Part shown: piece by piece, positions 42,444 through 54,376 of the stretch
How the letters are laid out: each line of letters opens with the position of its first letter
How positions within the stretch are numbered: the first letter of the stretch is position 1
From: Cristatella mucedo
Lineage: Eukaryota; Bryozoa; Phylactolaemata; Cristatellidae
DNA: 64,000 bases
Reading direction: 5' to 3'
Assembly: GCA_009760855.2 (NCBI GenBank)
Contig: WPIO01000190.1
Span: 254,001-318,000, forward strand
Program-made: the position numbers and the translations under genes
Notes under the pieces: model-generated
Database searches by the model: none
Told to the model about the DNA's origin: nothing
Seen by the model: the letters and a program-made list of their open reading frames with translations, nothing else

Positions 42444-42875
42444 TTGGTTGTAACTGTTGCTCAGCGGCTCCTACCGCCTCGAGGTATCCACGGCGTGAGC
42501 ACATTTTCAGTAGCCGCGCAACATTAGCAAGGTCGCGCAAGGTCAGCACTAGAGTCTTCACCAAATTACTTAAATATTAGCTAAGCACGGCCTCCAAATT
42601 CGCTGAAGTTCGGCAGAAGATTCGTTGGGTCCCGAAGTTCAGCATAGCTGTCAGCTATTTAATCGTTAAACGACTCAATACCGAAACCAGCTCGTAGCTT
42701 AAAAACACCAATGCGGACATCCATCTTTCAGGTTCAGCGTTCACCAATAAAGTCACACAAAATGAAACTAGCACAAGACGACTGCTAGGAGTTATTAGTA
42801 ATTATTGTACTTCTAACACCAAATGCCACGGACACGTGGTGTGAGGCTTCCACGTCCGATCACAACTTGGCCCCA
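42444..42875. other. Unassigned DNA
   Basis: No recognisable content. Confidence 0.3.
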
Positions 42876-43002
42876 ACAGCAGCCTTTACGGCTATCACCA
42901 CCGCTTGCAGTGGCGATAAAGGATCGCCCACCGCAGGAATTGAACCCACGACCTAGGGCCCAAGGTCGTGAAAGCAACCGCCTTACCTAGTGTGCCAATA
43001 CG
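42876..43002 (-). mobile_element. SINE-B
   Basis: On the minus strand: CACACTAGGTAAGGCGGTTG, GGTCGTGGGTTCAATTCCTG and CCACTGCAAGCGGTGGTGAT. The tail end is missing. Confidence 0.8.
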
Positions 43003-44079
43003 GCTCAGCACTACTTTGGGTTCAACAAAGGGAGAGCGTAAGCTGTTGGAATACCATGGCCACCCGCTGCCAAAAAATCTTTAAGGTTCATAGTCCTATC
43101 AAGTTGAAGCATTTCGTTGTTTAATTTCAACTACAAGAGTGGATGTTGCAGCTGCATATCCAAACTAGAAAATTATCTCCCCTTTTCGATACTCATCATC
43201 GCTGTACCGTCACGGTAGTGCTTTAAATATCCCAACAAGAACTGAACATAAACATGACGTCAGTGACTGTGACGGACTAACTAACCTAGCTTATTATAGG
43301 ATTAGATTTGTAAGAATGGTGAATGATGCAAAATTACACGCAGCTAAGTATTACTTTTAATTTATGCATGAAATTTACTGAGCTGCAACTGTTGATTGCA
43401 GTTTAAATTTTTAATATTGTCGGTAGACCTATTCCGAACGTCAGGCCTTGGAACAACACAGTAGCTATTGCATTGTCAATTTTCAAAGCCAAGGATAAAT
43501 ATATTCATATTGTCATACAAAACAATACGTAATTTCTGTATTGTAATTGCAAACAGTAAATTGTGCTGTCACTGTCGTCGGAGCAAATACAATGTATGGA
43601 TATGCATTTTATTTAACATTGTTATTGAATGCTGATCACAAAAATAGTTTTTACTTTAATCCCTCACAGCAGTGACTCGATATTCCTCCGCGCCCTTCTC
43701 AGTCGCTTCCTCTTCCTCCTTTTCTTCTGCCGTTTCGGCGTCATTCACAACTACAGCTACTAGTGCTAAATTTCGAAGATCTTTATTTTGCTTGAGAAAA
43801 CCAAAGCTTCTAGCCGGTGGGTTTGCAGATTTCTACATTTCTAAGAAAATATCCGCTCGCTCAGGGAGAACGACCGTTCGCTGAACTGCCCCGTAAGTAT
43901 TGCGCTACTATCGATACTGTTTATTCGGACAGTACCATGCATGTTGATATTGTTACGGCACCTAATACATTGTATTTTTAACGGTACACTCACTACAATA
44001 TTTTGTCTCATAAATAAATTTTTGCGGAGGCCTGCCGCGCACGAAAATAGTGTGCTACCCAACCGCACGCCACTCACGC
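43003..44079. other. AT-rich unassigned DNA
   Basis: Moderately A+T-rich with only short open frames. A Ser-rich 70-codon plus frame (43672-43884) has no domain. No repeat was recognised. Confidence 0.35.
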
Positions 44080-44376
44080 CGGGCGGTCTTTTCTCGAGAC
44101 GGTCAAGTCTTCCGGAAGCGGCCGCGAGCGTAAATGCCCGCGAGTGGAAGCCCGCCTGTAGCCAACAGAAGTGGGCCGGATGTGGATGCCGTGGCTAAAT
44201 GGCTCGGCTTGCGATCTCTTAGCTGCACGTCTGGCGCGTCTCTGTCTACTCGCGCGATCGCGGAGGCCGCGGTCGCCACTCGCCTCCGGAGGCGTGGCGC
44301 TGCTGCAGACGGAATTGACTCGCAGCCGGCGTGCTGAGACTATTCGGCAGAGAGCAGGCTCGCGCGTCGTCATTAT

Positions 44377-44431
<55 letters not shown>
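44377..44431. repeat. (CCG)n array, about 18 units
   Basis: Uninterrupted CCG triplets within the CpG island. Confidence 0.95.
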
Positions 44432-45015
44432 TTGGTTACTGCACCGCTACCGCGGGCAGCTGGCGCTCCGGCCAGCCAGCAGCCCGCCTTTGGAAGGGAG
44501 CGCGCGCCGACGACGCGGGGCCTCGAGCGCTTCCGCAGACGTCTCGCTCATCGGCAGGCGAGTCGACCGCAGCGCGCGCGCGCCAGGCGTTGTCGCGCGG
44601 GCGCTTGAACCGGGTTTTCTTTTCAAGGCGGATCGGTCCCGCGTCGGAGTGCGCAGCAGCGGGAGCGCCGCACCGGCCAGAGGAGGTCGCTCCCGCTGAC
44701 CGGTCGAAAAAAAATTTTTTTTTGACGGGGCCGGCGCCTCGCGCCTCGCGCATGGCTGGCCGGAGAGAGCGTCTCGAATGGCCGCCCTGCCGGCGCCCTC
44801 TCTCCTTTTCCCGCCCGCCGCAGAATAGGCAGAGAACGCCGCCAAAGGAGTTTGCAGACGAGGCGCCGCTGAGACCGCGCACGCCGCGACGCACGCGGGC
44901 GGCCAACCGCTCGTCCGGCCGGCCGGCCGGCCGGTCGGATGCGCGCGGTCGACGCGCTAAGGCCGACAGCAGCAGCAGCCGCCGCCGCCGCCGGCTTTGA
45001 AGAGCTCGCACTTAC

Positions 45016-45080
45016 AATAATAACAATCGCACTTGATAAGGCGCACTCTGAGAACTCGATAATTCTCTAGGCGCTTTACG
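45016..45080 (-). mobile_element. L2 3' tail only, 65 bases
   Basis: (ATT)n, then CACTTGATAAGGCGC and AGAACTCGATAATTCTCTAG, then GCGCTTTACG on the minus strand. The insertion lies inside the CpG island. Confidence 0.75.
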
Positions 45081-45257
45081 TCCACTTCTCCGCTTTCTCT
45101 TCCGCCCCCCCCCCCCGCTGCACCCGCCGGTCGCGTCACCAGATGTCGGCCCGATTGAATGATTATCGCCGCACGGGCGTCTCGCCAACGCCAAGGGTCG
45201 CCGGCTGTCGCTGGTCGCTTCTCGGCGGCGCAGAGCGGAGCGTCTCGCGCGGGTCGG

Positions 45258-45286
45258 AGGCGGCGGCGGCGGCGGCGGCGGCGGCG
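45258..45286. repeat. (GGC)n, about 10 units
   Basis: Short perfect triplet run in the CpG island. Confidence 0.92.
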
Positions 45287-45565
45287 AAGCTCCGCAAAGT
45301 GAGCGCGGGGAGAAAATCCTCACTCGTCCGTCTGCGAGCGGTAGAGATGAGCAGGCTACGCTTAAATTAACGAGACGCCTCGCAGAGAGTCTCGCCTCAG
45401 ACCGCAGCCGCTGGCGGGGGGCGGGGGACTTTGGTCGGTCGCTCCTCCTCCCTGGGAGAAATGCACGCGGCCGCAGCAGCCGCTACCGACGGCGCGGCGA
45501 CGGCGGCTGCTGATGCGGCGGCGGCGCGCGCGATGCAGAGCTGAGAGCCAGGCGAGAGCTGCCAC

Positions 45566-45803
45566 TTGGTTCCCTTTGCAAGAATCTCTTACAAACCTTT
45601 GTGGAAGAATGCGACGAAGGGCTGCGCTAATAGTTTAAGCGGACCGTTGACTGTTCAACCTTTGCGCCTGATTACGCAATATTGCAGTTAATAATTCCTG
45701 TGAAGCTTCCCTGACAGTTTCAAGTTCGAGGTCCACTGAAGTTCAGCGGACACTTAGATTGCCTTAGAAGTTGGACGAACCTTTGAAGCTCCACGAAAGA
45801 TAC
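45566..45803. other. Unassigned DNA
   Basis: No recognisable content before the GGA array. Confidence 0.3.
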
Positions 45804-46209
45804 GGAGGAGGAGGAGGAGGAGGAGGAGGAGGAGGAGGAGGAGGAGGAGGAGGAGGAGGAGGAGGAGGAGGAGGAGGAGGAGGAGGAGGAGGAGGAGGAG
45901 GAGGAGGAGGAGGAGGAGGAGGAGGAGGAGGAGGAGGAGGAGGAGGAGGAGGAGGAGGAGGAGGAGGAGGAGGAGGAGGAGGAGGAGGAGGAGGAGGAGG
46001 AGGAGGAGGAGGAGGAGGAGGAGGAGGAGGAGGAGGAGGAGGAGGAGGAGGAGGAGGAGGAGGAGGAGGAGGAGGAGGAGGAGGAGGAGGAGGAGGAGGA
46101 GGAGGAGGAGGAGGAGGAGGAGGAGGAGGAGGAGGAGGAGGAGGAGGAGGAGGAGGAGGAGGAGGAGGAGGAGGAGGAGGAGGAGGAGGAGGAGGAGAAG
46201 GAGGAGGAG
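45804..46209. repeat. (GGA)n array, about 135 units
   Basis: A 406-base triplet run with a single change (GAA near 46197). Poly-Gly, poly-Ser and poly-Pro frames are artefacts. The near-perfect state suggests recent expansion or assembly uncertainty in length. Confidence 0.97.
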
Positions 46210-46349
46210 TGCTCACAGGACCCGCTGCTGCGGAGGTTCGGTAGAGCGCCGGCTTCATTCGACCTTTCTGGACCTTGCTCGACATTCAAACTGAGTGCAT
46301 CTCTCGCATCCACTATACTGGCACTTGGCTGGCCACTGACTTCCTGTAA

Positions 46350-47318
46350 TGTATCGATGGCAACGCCAGCCAACCTTAATTGTTACGGGCAAACTTAAAT
46401 TCACCCTCAAGCTGCAAGACCTCACACTCAAGATTGGTTCGTCTGGCGTCGTTCCAGTGACGTCTGCCCGACATCTGGTGGTGCGATTCCAAAAGGACTT
46501 GTCATTAGATGCCATGCACACTGCCTTCGAGTTGGCTAACTTTTAACTGAGAACGTTGCCAAAAAATTAGGGCATGCTGACCAGAGTGGTTCGATCCTCT
46601 GTGACATCGCTTCTTAGTTTAATGCAATTCTTTTTAATTCATGATTCCTGGCCTGTGCCCTTAATCATACACAGCTGGTGCATAACTCAGCAGGTCTGTC
46701 TGGCCTGTCGTCAATAGCGTAGCTGTCAAATTGCAAATTACATCTGCAACTTACATCACTTCTATACGAGCTTGAACGGCTCCCTCTCAAACTATGAATC
46801 GTCTTCAAGATCCTTTCTGGGGCCGGAAGGATCATCACTCACTTTAACTCTCGCATCCCTCTCCGACCGCGCCTCCCTGCTCTTCTAGTTGTGACTCGCA
46901 CCGCCAGCTTTCTGGCTTCCGGTAGTCTCGTGGTCCCTGACGCCAATTAAAAATCCTTTGGTCATCGGATTATTAGTTCGTATGCACCAAAAGTCTGGAA
47001 TTCGCTTCTGCCTTCTGTCACCACCTGGATTGACTATTCGCTAACAAAAGGCTCAGCTAAAGAGGCGTCTTTTCCGCTCAGCTTTCCTCGAGCCCCGGTG
47101 ACAGTGTGTCCCTGGGGTTTGTCCTTAATGTGCTTATGCGTGCTGACGCTGTGCATGCTGCCACTAACCACACTTGCATGCTGACCCTTTGCATGTCACC
47201 CCCAACCATGTTAATCTTGATGTCATTGAGCACGCTACCACTAACCATTCGATCGCGCTTCCTTTACAGCAAATGTAAAGTGCCTAGAAGGAGATTGAGT
47301 TCACTGAGGGCGTGTGCA
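46350..47318 (+). mobile_element. Diverged L2 copy
   Basis: The early part reads LTLKIGSSGVVPVTSARHL, clearly related to the L2 LTLKIGSASISPVESARNL segment. Later KSFGHRIISSYAPKVWNS-like and 3'UTR parts follow. Divergence from the other copies in the middle (46560-46960) is much higher than in the 3'UTR (47100-47318), so two elements of different age may be joined near 47100. Confidence 0.75.
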
Positions 47319-47422
47319 TGATCAAGCATACGTTACTAACAAGTGGTCCCACCGAACTAACATAAGGCGCTGAGTGGCTTCTTGTGTGCTTTTGCATGTT
47401 ATTCTAAGCATGATATACTAAT

Positions 47423-47520
47423 ATCAATAATAATAACTGGCTAATTAAATAGAGCTCTAAGAGAACCAAATATTTATCCAGACATTTTTTACAGCTCGTT
47501 GAAGGAGAAACAAGAATAAG
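47423..47520 (-). mobile_element. L2 tail remnant
   Basis: (ATT)n-like start, AGCTCTAAGAGAACCAAATA and GCTCGTTGAAGG correspond to a decayed minus-strand tail. Confidence 0.5.
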
Positions 47521-47600
47521 GACGATTGACCTGCATCGTGTCATTCTTAAACCAGCACGAAGCTAAAACATACAAAAAGATACTCTCAGGGCCACTGCTT

Positions 47601-48741
47601 ACGAGTCGTAGCAGACAAGCTGAAATTATCTACGGAAACTTCAAACCTTGCTAGTACGTCCAGTCTGGTTTTAGAGCTAATCACTCCATAGAGTCGGCGT
47701 TGATTCAGGTGTATTGCAACCTTCCCTAGGAATGCAGTCTTAGGTCGAGTATCTCTGCTTGTTTTGCTCTATCTCTCATCAGCTTTTGATACTATCGATT
47801 TTCGTGTCCTTCTTGAGTGCCTCTCCTCATCTCCCCTAGGCATCACTGGCACCGCATTGCAACACGGTTCAGATCCTATCTCTGTGGGAGACTTCAGAAT
47901 ATTGATCTGAATGGACAACAGATCATCCGATGAACCTCTGAAGTATGGGGTGCCTCGGGGCTCCGTGCTTGGTCTCGTTGTTTTCACGGTTTATACTCTC
48001 CCTCTTGCCGATGTGATTGCAAGGCAAATCTAGGCTTTCACCTCTATGCAGACGCCACTCAGTTGTACCTTTGCTTTGATTCCTCCCAGCCCCCATCACG
48101 TCAAATTCTGTCAGCTCCTTTGCTGAATGTTGTGATGACATCCGCATAGGGATGGCAACAAACTTTCTTTAAGAAATTTGAAAACTGAATGATGACAAAA
48201 CTAATTTGCTGGTTATGGGCAAACCAAGAGTGATTCGGAAATTGGAAAGGGTAACGCTCACAATAGGCTCTGCCAGCATACGTCCTGTTGAATCGGTGAG
48301 AAATCTAGGCGTCCTTTTCCAAAGTGACCTTTCATTAGACGATTGCATCAGCTCCACAGTCAAGTCATCTTATTTTCAGCTACATAACATTGCTAAAATT
48401 TGGGCTTTCTTAGACAGGGATACCACATCTAAATTGGTCCATGCATTTGTGACCTACCGGCTTGACTTCTGTAACTCACTGCTTGCTGGTCTAATGGCCT
48501 ATGCAATCAGGCGCTTATAGCTTGTGCAAAACTGCAGCTAGGCGTGTCTGTGGCGAGCTTCGCAGTTGCCCCATCACACCACTTCTCGCCGACCTGCACT
48601 AGCTCCCAGTCAAGCAACGGATCGACTTCAAAGTTTTGTCGCTCAGTCTTACATCTCTTCATTCTTTGGCTTCTGCCTACCTATCAGATCTACTCCCCCA
48701 CCTGGCTAAGCATCGTACCACTTGCTTTTCGGAATCTAAAT
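47601..48741 (+). mobile_element. L2 copy, RT to C-terminus, no tail
   Basis: Early RT motifs (47640-47800) and the catalytic region around 48050 (decayed) come first. A 104-codon open stretch follows (48206-48520, LTIGSASIRPVESVRNLGVL to LDFCNSLLAGL), then the C-terminal region to FSES at about 48738. It stops there and joins the next L2 without 3'UTR or tail. Confidence 0.82.
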
Positions 48742-51670
48742 TGCTACAACACGACACTAGCTGACTTGCTCAACGAGTTGGCACCTCTGACTAAACGCAC
48801 TGTGCGCCCTCACCCAGACGGCCTACGGTTTATCACACACATTAAATTAGCTACGTCTACTTAGCCTAAGCTTGAAAAAGCATGCAAAAGATCAGGACTG
48901 ACTGTTCATCGACAGGCATACGATGACTTCTGTAGATCGTACCAATCGATCCTAGCAAAGGCGAAGTCTAGCTTCTATTAAACATTGTTGAATCACAGAT
49001 GCACAACCAAAAAATGCTGATGTCGGCGATCAACCATCTCCTTAACCGCTCCAGGCTAGCTCCTTAACTAGTGATCCCTGTGAGAATCTGGCTGATCGCT
49101 TCTCTAGCTTCTCTGTCAACAAGATAGATCAGATCAGGCAGTCCATCCCTAAGATGGCAGCGTCCCCCCTGGAGTCCTCTTCCTCGATTCCATGCAGCAC
49201 CTCAATGTCTACATTCAAGGAGGTCACTAGTGACCTCGTCCTGAAATTCATATCTCAATCAAAGAAGGCAGCTAGCTCTGTTCACTCTGTTCTCTGGACT
49301 CTATTCACAGCTCTCCTGCCCGGTCTCCGTTCTACCGTTCCTATCTAAGATACCGGAACGAGTCGTAGCAGACCAACTGAACTCATACAGTGAAAGTTCA
49401 AACCTAGCTGGTAAGTCCCAGTCTGGTTTTAGAGCTAATCCCTCCACAGAGTCAGCATTGGTTCGGGTGTATAACAACCTACTTAGAAATGCAGCCTTAG
49501 GTCGATTATCTCTGCTTGTTTTGCTCGATCTTTCGACAGCTTTTGATCAAATCTACCTATTTTCAGCTTCCTAACATGCTAAAATTCGGGCTTGTTTAGA
49601 TAAGGATACCACGTCCAAGTTGGTCCATGCATTCGTGACATCCCGTCTCGACTTCTGCAACTCATTGCTCACTGGCCTACCAGCATGTGCGATCAGGCGA
49701 TTGCAGCTGGTGAAAAACTCTGCAGCTAGCCTTGTCTGTCGTGAGCGTTGCAGTTGCCACATTACTCCACTTCTCGCCGACCTGCACTGGCTACCAGTCA
49801 AGCAACAGATTGACTTCAAGGTTCTGTCACTCACTTTTAGGTCCCTTCATTCTATGGCTCCAGCCTATCTCTCCGATATACTCCGATATTCGCATCAGGC
49901 CAAGCATCGTACCACCCGCTTTTCGGAATCGACAGTCTAGAAATACCTCGTACAAACCTTAAATTCTTTGGAGACCGTGCATTTAGTTCGTATGCTCCCA
50001 AAGCATGGAACTCCCTCCCGACCTGCGTCAGAACATCCCCTGACCTAACCACATTTAAAAGGAACTTGAAAACACACCTGTTTAGGACAGCATTTAGTGG
50101 TTCCCTGCGATTCGTCCTTCACGTGCTTATGCGTGCTGACACTGTGCGTGCTGCCACTAACCACATTTGCATGCTGACCCTGTACATGTCACCCCTAACC
50201 ATATTACTCATTTTGTTTGTTTTTCAAGTATGATTTTACTTACCATCTAATTGCATTTTCCTTTGCAGCAAATGTAAAGCGCCAAGAAAGAGATTGAGTT
50301 CTCCGAGGGCGCTTTATCAAGTGCATTATTGTTATTGTTATACTATCGATCACCAAGTCCTTCTTGAGCGCCTCTCATCTCGCCTGGATATCACTGGCAC
50401 TGCATCGTAACGGTTCAGGTCCTATCTCAGTGCGAGACTCCGGAGTATTGACGTGAATAGACAAAGATCATGTGAGGAACCTCTGAAATATGGGGTATCT
50501 CAGGGATCTGTGCTGGGTCCCGTCCTTTCCACTGTTTATACTCTGCCTCTTGCCGATGGGATTGCCAAGCACAATCAAGACTTTCACTTCTATGCAGATG
50601 ACACCCAGCTGTACCTTTGCTTTTATTACTCCCAGCCCTCGAGCACGTTGAACTCTCTCAACTCCATTGCTGCATGTGTTGATGACATCCGCACATGGAT
50701 GGTAGCAAACTTTCTTAAATTGAATGATGATGAAAACAAAATTACTAGTTATGGTCAAAGCAAGTGTGATTCAAAAATAGGAAACACTATCGCTCATAAT
50801 CGACTCTGCCAGCATATATACTGTTGAATCGGTGAGAAATCTAGGCGTCCTTTTCCAAAGTGACCTCTTGTTAGACGACCACATCAGCTCCATAGTCAAG
50901 TTATCTTACATTCAGCTGCATAACATTGCTAAAATTCGGGCTTGTTTAGGCGGATACCACATCTAAGTTTGTCCATGCATTTGTCACATCCCATATTGAC
51001 TTCTGTAACCCGCTGCTTGCTGGTCTACCGGCATGTGCAATCAGGCGATTACAGCTGGTGCAAAACTCTGCAGCTAGGTCTGTCTGTCTTGAGCGTCACA
51101 GTTGCCACATCACACCTGTTCTTGCCGACCCGCACTGGCTCGCAGTCAACCAAGGCATTGAATTCAAGGATTTGTCACTCACTTTTAGTTCCCTTCATTC
51201 TTTGGTTCATGACTACCTATCAGATCTACTCCCCCACCAGTTTAAGCATCGTACAGCCCGCTTTTCGAAATCTAACTGTTTGTGTGTATACCTCGTACAA
51301 ATCTCAAATCTTTTGGTGACCGTGCCTTTAGTTCTTATGCTCCCAAAGCCTGGAACTCACTCCCGACTTGCGTCACGACATCTCCTGACTTGTCCACATT
51401 TAAAAAAAAAACTAAAATGCATCTATTTAGGACAGCATTTATTTTTTCGCTGTGATTCCTCCTTTATGTGCTTATGCGTGCTGGCACTGTGCATGCTGCC
51501 ACTACCCATACTTGCATGCTGACCCTGTGCATGTCACCCCTAACCATGTTAGTTTTGTAGTTATTGAGCATGCAACCACTAACCATTTGATCGGGCTTCA
51601 TTTGCAGCAAATATAAAGTCCCTGAAAAGAGATCGAGTTGTCTGAGGGCACTATATAAATTATATTATCA
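48742..51670 (+). mobile_element. L2 copy (subfamily 2) interrupted by another L2
   Basis: The linker and early RT run 48742-49546, with CENLADRFSSFSVNK, SQSGFRANPSTESALVRVYN and LLVLLDLSTAFD. The element resumes at 50341 with TIDHQVLLERLSSRLD, then YGVSQGSVLGPV and FHFYADDTQLYLCF (about 50590). The C-terminus, subfamily-2 3'UTR, stem-loop and (ATT)n follow, ending at about 51670. The two halves join exactly in frame order around a 794-base insert. Frameshifts and stops inactivate it. Confidence 0.88.
49547..50340 (+). mobile_element. Nested L2 copy (subfamily 1)
   Basis: It runs from the KIRACLDKDTTSKLVHAF region through the C-terminus, the subfamily-1 3'UTR (TTTTTCAAGTATGATTTTAC) and stem-loop to an (ATT)n variant at 50340. 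It lies inside the host L2 between its AFD and TIDH codons. It is very close to the copies at 10045-11165 and 31604-32790. Confidence 0.9.
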
Positions 51671-51797
51671 TTATTATTATCACTATTACTAACATGAAAA
51701 GTCGGTGTTGGTGTAACGTGGCGCCGCACGCACGCTGTGGAGTATCGGCGCGCTGTCGGCAGCAGCCCGTCGATAGATCGCAATTCGCGATGTTTCA

Positions 51798-52040
51798 TAA
51801 TAGTACTACTAATGATACATTGGTGTAGCGCCCTCAGAGAACTGAATCTATTTTAGGCACTATACAGATGCTGTATAGAAAGCATTACCGAATGATTGGT
51901 GGTAACATCTGGAAGCAGCTGGCGTCGTGTAAGCAGGTACACGAACGCGAAGAATGAATCGCGAAGACCCATTAAGATGGATAGGTTTTGAGCTTCTTTT
52001 CAAATGCCGTCATGTCAGGGGACGTTTTGATGGCGAGTTC
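51798..52040 (-). mobile_element. L2 3'UTR and tail
   Basis: (ATT)n-like start, AGCGCCCTCAGAGAACTGAA, diverged 3'UTR and the last codons of ORF2 (FKRSSKPI region) on the minus strand. A moderately old copy. Confidence 0.7.
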
Positions 52041-52525
52041 ATGGTCATCCGGCGCTCGGCCGCTTCTTTACGATGGCCCGCCATTCAAGCGTCGTGGCAA
52101 GCAACAGAAGCGGCTCGCTGTAGGTCGGCCTTTGATTTTGTCGGGCCTCTTTGGAAGGATGAGCGGAGCGAGCGGACCCAGAGCGGGGTCAGCTACGACG
52201 GGAAACGGAGGGGGGAGAGAGCGGCTGGGTTACGCTGGTACGCTGCGAGTGTGCGAGCCGAACTGGCGTGTTTGGAGACCAGCAAGGTGTTGGGGTGTCG
52301 TCGCATGTGCGCCGTTGCACCGAAATCTGATTCGTCTTTACGATTATTTTCTCTCGCACGAACGCGTCTTACTTTTTTCTTTTACTGGTAGCAAGCGTGG
52401 CGTACAGATGGCGGCGCATCGCAGTCGAGACGCCACTCTCTAAGCCTGAAAAGTTAGCTTCCTCGGCACGCCCTCTGGGCCGTTGCCGCGTCAGCGCGAC
52501 GTCAGAGCAGATTAACAACCTGCTG
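52041..52525. other. CpG-rich unassigned DNA
   Basis: Two overlapping plus-strand frames of about 150 codons (51954-52443) run through the L2 remnant and show no recognisable domain. Confidence 0.35.
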
Positions 52526-52672
52526 ATAATATAATATTTCATTTGTATAGCGCCCCAAGAGAACTTAATCTCTATTCAGGCGCTTCACATAGGCCGCGGG
52601 GCTCGAGCCCACGACCTCGGCCAGACCTTGGTCGGGGCGAGCGCTTTAACCACCGGGCTAGACCAGCGTGGC
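52526..52672 (-). mobile_element. SINE-A, full length
   Basis: On the minus strand: GCTGGTCTAGCCCGGTGGTT head, GACCAAGGTCTGGCC, GTCGTGGGCTCGAGCCC (B-box), GTGAAGCGCCTGAATAGAG tail and an A/T-rich end. Confidence 0.85.
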
Positions 52673-52904
52673 AACAGCTCGATGACGAACTTTGTCCGAA
52701 GGATGGTAACCGAACTTTGAAAGACCGGCGCTAGCTGGCGGGCTTTACTTCGCGACATCAGCGCCTCCGCGCGATCTCAGCGCCTCCGCGCAGCCGCGAG
52801 CAGTGCGGCGCGTGCGTGCATGCGTGCGCGGGCTCCGGGGTCTGTCGGTCGCACAGCAGCGCTCGCCCGCTTCCGGTCCGACAAGCCAGCTTCCAGCGCG
52901 CTCT
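52673..52904. other. CpG-rich DNA
   Basis: A GCGCCTCCGCGC word is repeated at about 52761 and 52781. No exon was recognised. Confidence 0.35.
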
Positions 52905-52940
52905 GGAGAGAGAGAGAGTGAGAGAGAGCGAGGGAGAGAG

Positions 52941-53002
<62 letters not shown>
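52905..53002. repeat. (GA)n-rich microsatellite
   Basis: About 98 bases of mostly GA, with GAGC and GAGG interruptions in the first third. Confidence 0.95.
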
Positions 53003-53004
<2 letters not shown>

Positions 53005-53082
53005 CGGCTCTCAGCAATGGCCTCGAACGCCTGCTAGTGCGGCCGATTATCGCCAGTGAGCTCTGGAGAGTTGATGGAAGTC

Positions 53083-53235
53083 GCCGAGCTGGTTTGGTCT
53101 AGCGGTTAAGGTGATCGCTCCGACCAAGGTCTGACTGAGGTCGTGGGCTCGAGCCCCGAGGCATATGTGAAGCGCCTGAATAGAGATTAAGTTCTCTTGG
53201 TGCGCTATATAAATGAATTATATTATTTTTATTAA
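53083..53235 (+). mobile_element. SINE-A, full length
   Basis: GCCGAGCTGGTTTGGTCTAG, GTCGTGGGCTCGAGCCCC, then GTGAAGCGCCTGAATAGAGA and the TATATAAATGAATTATATT end. It is nearly identical to 12205-12360 in order and spacing. Confidence 0.88.
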
Positions 53236-53443
53236 GCCCGGAGAGGAAGCCTGGAGCGGAACGGAGGCGTCGCGGCCATCTAAAATAGAGCGTCCTCTGG
53301 CTGACATTCCGGTCCGGCGCCATTAGCGCCGCCGGCATAATTGTCCTTCCGCCGAGTTGTCAAATGTCCCCGCGAAAGGCTGCTGCCGCGGCGCCGGGGG
53401 TGCGGGAGGGACCGTGGGTGGGTTGGGTGGCGGCGGCGTGGGA

Positions 53444-53487
<44 letters not shown>

Positions 53488-54269
53488 TGGGATGGCGGCG
53501 GCGGCGGTGCACTGCGTGGGCGCGCGGCGGCGGTGCACTGCGTGCGCGCGCACTTCTCTAGTCCGCATGCGAGCGAGCTGCCGCCGACGTGCGGTAGCGG
53601 TGGCGTTGTAGAAAGCAGACGACGCCGAGGGTCAACATTCGGCGCGGCCCGCCAGTGGGCATGAGGTGGCGGCGACCCGTTTACCGCCATGACGAGGCTA
53701 AGTAAAATTGCCTCGGAGGAGACGGCGCACGCCGCCTCCTGATCTCCGAACGCTAATTTTTTTAGATTAGCAGTAAAAAGGTAAAGCGTATTTGGCTGGC
53801 CTCCGGCTCGGAGCAGCGTGTTCTCCGCAAGTCAGGTGCGCCTCTGACCACTAAGTCATTTTAGCTACACTCGATATTGTCGGAAGCAATTGGAACTCCT
53901 GCCGGCCTGCGCCAGACGCCGGGGAACGAAAAGTAGGCTGAGTGGTACGTTTTCGGGTGGCCTCGAGCGGCACCCACTGGAGGTCAAGGTTTAGCCCTCG
54001 CAACGAGCCCGACACATTCAAAAATGTCGGGCCGTATCGCAGCGTCAAAGCAATGCGCGGTTCAATGTCGCAAGAGTAATCTTCATCCAGAGAGCGGATG
54101 CTGGCGATTTTTGAAGGTTGGAGCGCCAGCAATTTAATTTTTGCGAGAGCTCGAGATTAGTCGAGCTGCGCGCCGTATTTGCAGCTTCTCCTCATCGCAT
54201 TCTCCGAAGGCCAGAAGTCGAGAGCAGCTGTCTCGGGCAGAGGCAGAGCCAGGGGGGAGGCGGTAGGTG
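53236..54269. other. CpG-rich DNA with triplet array, otherwise unassigned
   Basis: 53240-53700 is CpG-rich. 53700-54270 has only short open frames with no domain. A weak tRNA-like stretch on the minus strand near 53790-53870 was not convincing. Confidence 0.35.
53429..53545. repeat. (GGC)n with duplicated flanking words
   Basis: GGCGGC triplets, with GTGGGATGGCGGCGG occurring twice and GGCGGCGGTGCACTGCGTG occurring twice, so the array grew by more than simple slippage. Confidence 0.9.
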
Positions 54270-54376
54270 GCATTCACCGTTCAATTGCATTTCCCTTTGC
54301 AGCAAATGTAAAGCGCCTAGAGAGAGATTAAGTTCTCTGAGGGCGCTTTATCAAGTGCATTATTATTATTATTATT
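54270..54376 (+). mobile_element. L2 3' tail, subfamily 1
   Basis: TTCAATTGCATTTCCCTTTG, then GCAGCAAATGTAAAGCGCC, stem-loop and (ATT)n. It is about 105 bases and almost identical to the tail at 11080-11165. Confidence 0.88.

Larger units (their letters stand above)
44080..45565. other. CpG island cluster, no exon identified
   Basis: Dense CpG with two triplet arrays, a run of A8 followed directly by T9 (about 44706-44722) between GC-rich flanks, and a run of GGCCGGCC words at about 44916-44938. Long frames on both strands are Arg/Ala/Pro-rich. An L2 tail lies at 45016-45080. Confidence 0.45.

Noticed and set aside
44706-44722. A8T9 run as a promoter or terminator
   Set aside because: Striking in GC-rich DNA, but no adjoining gene or hairpin structure gives it a role.
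45720-46373. Poly-Ser, poly-Pro and poly-Gly frames
   Set aside because: Follow from the GGA array.
51954-52443. Two overlapping frames of about 150 codons as a host gene
   Set aside because: They start inside an L2 remnant, overlap in two frames and show no domain.
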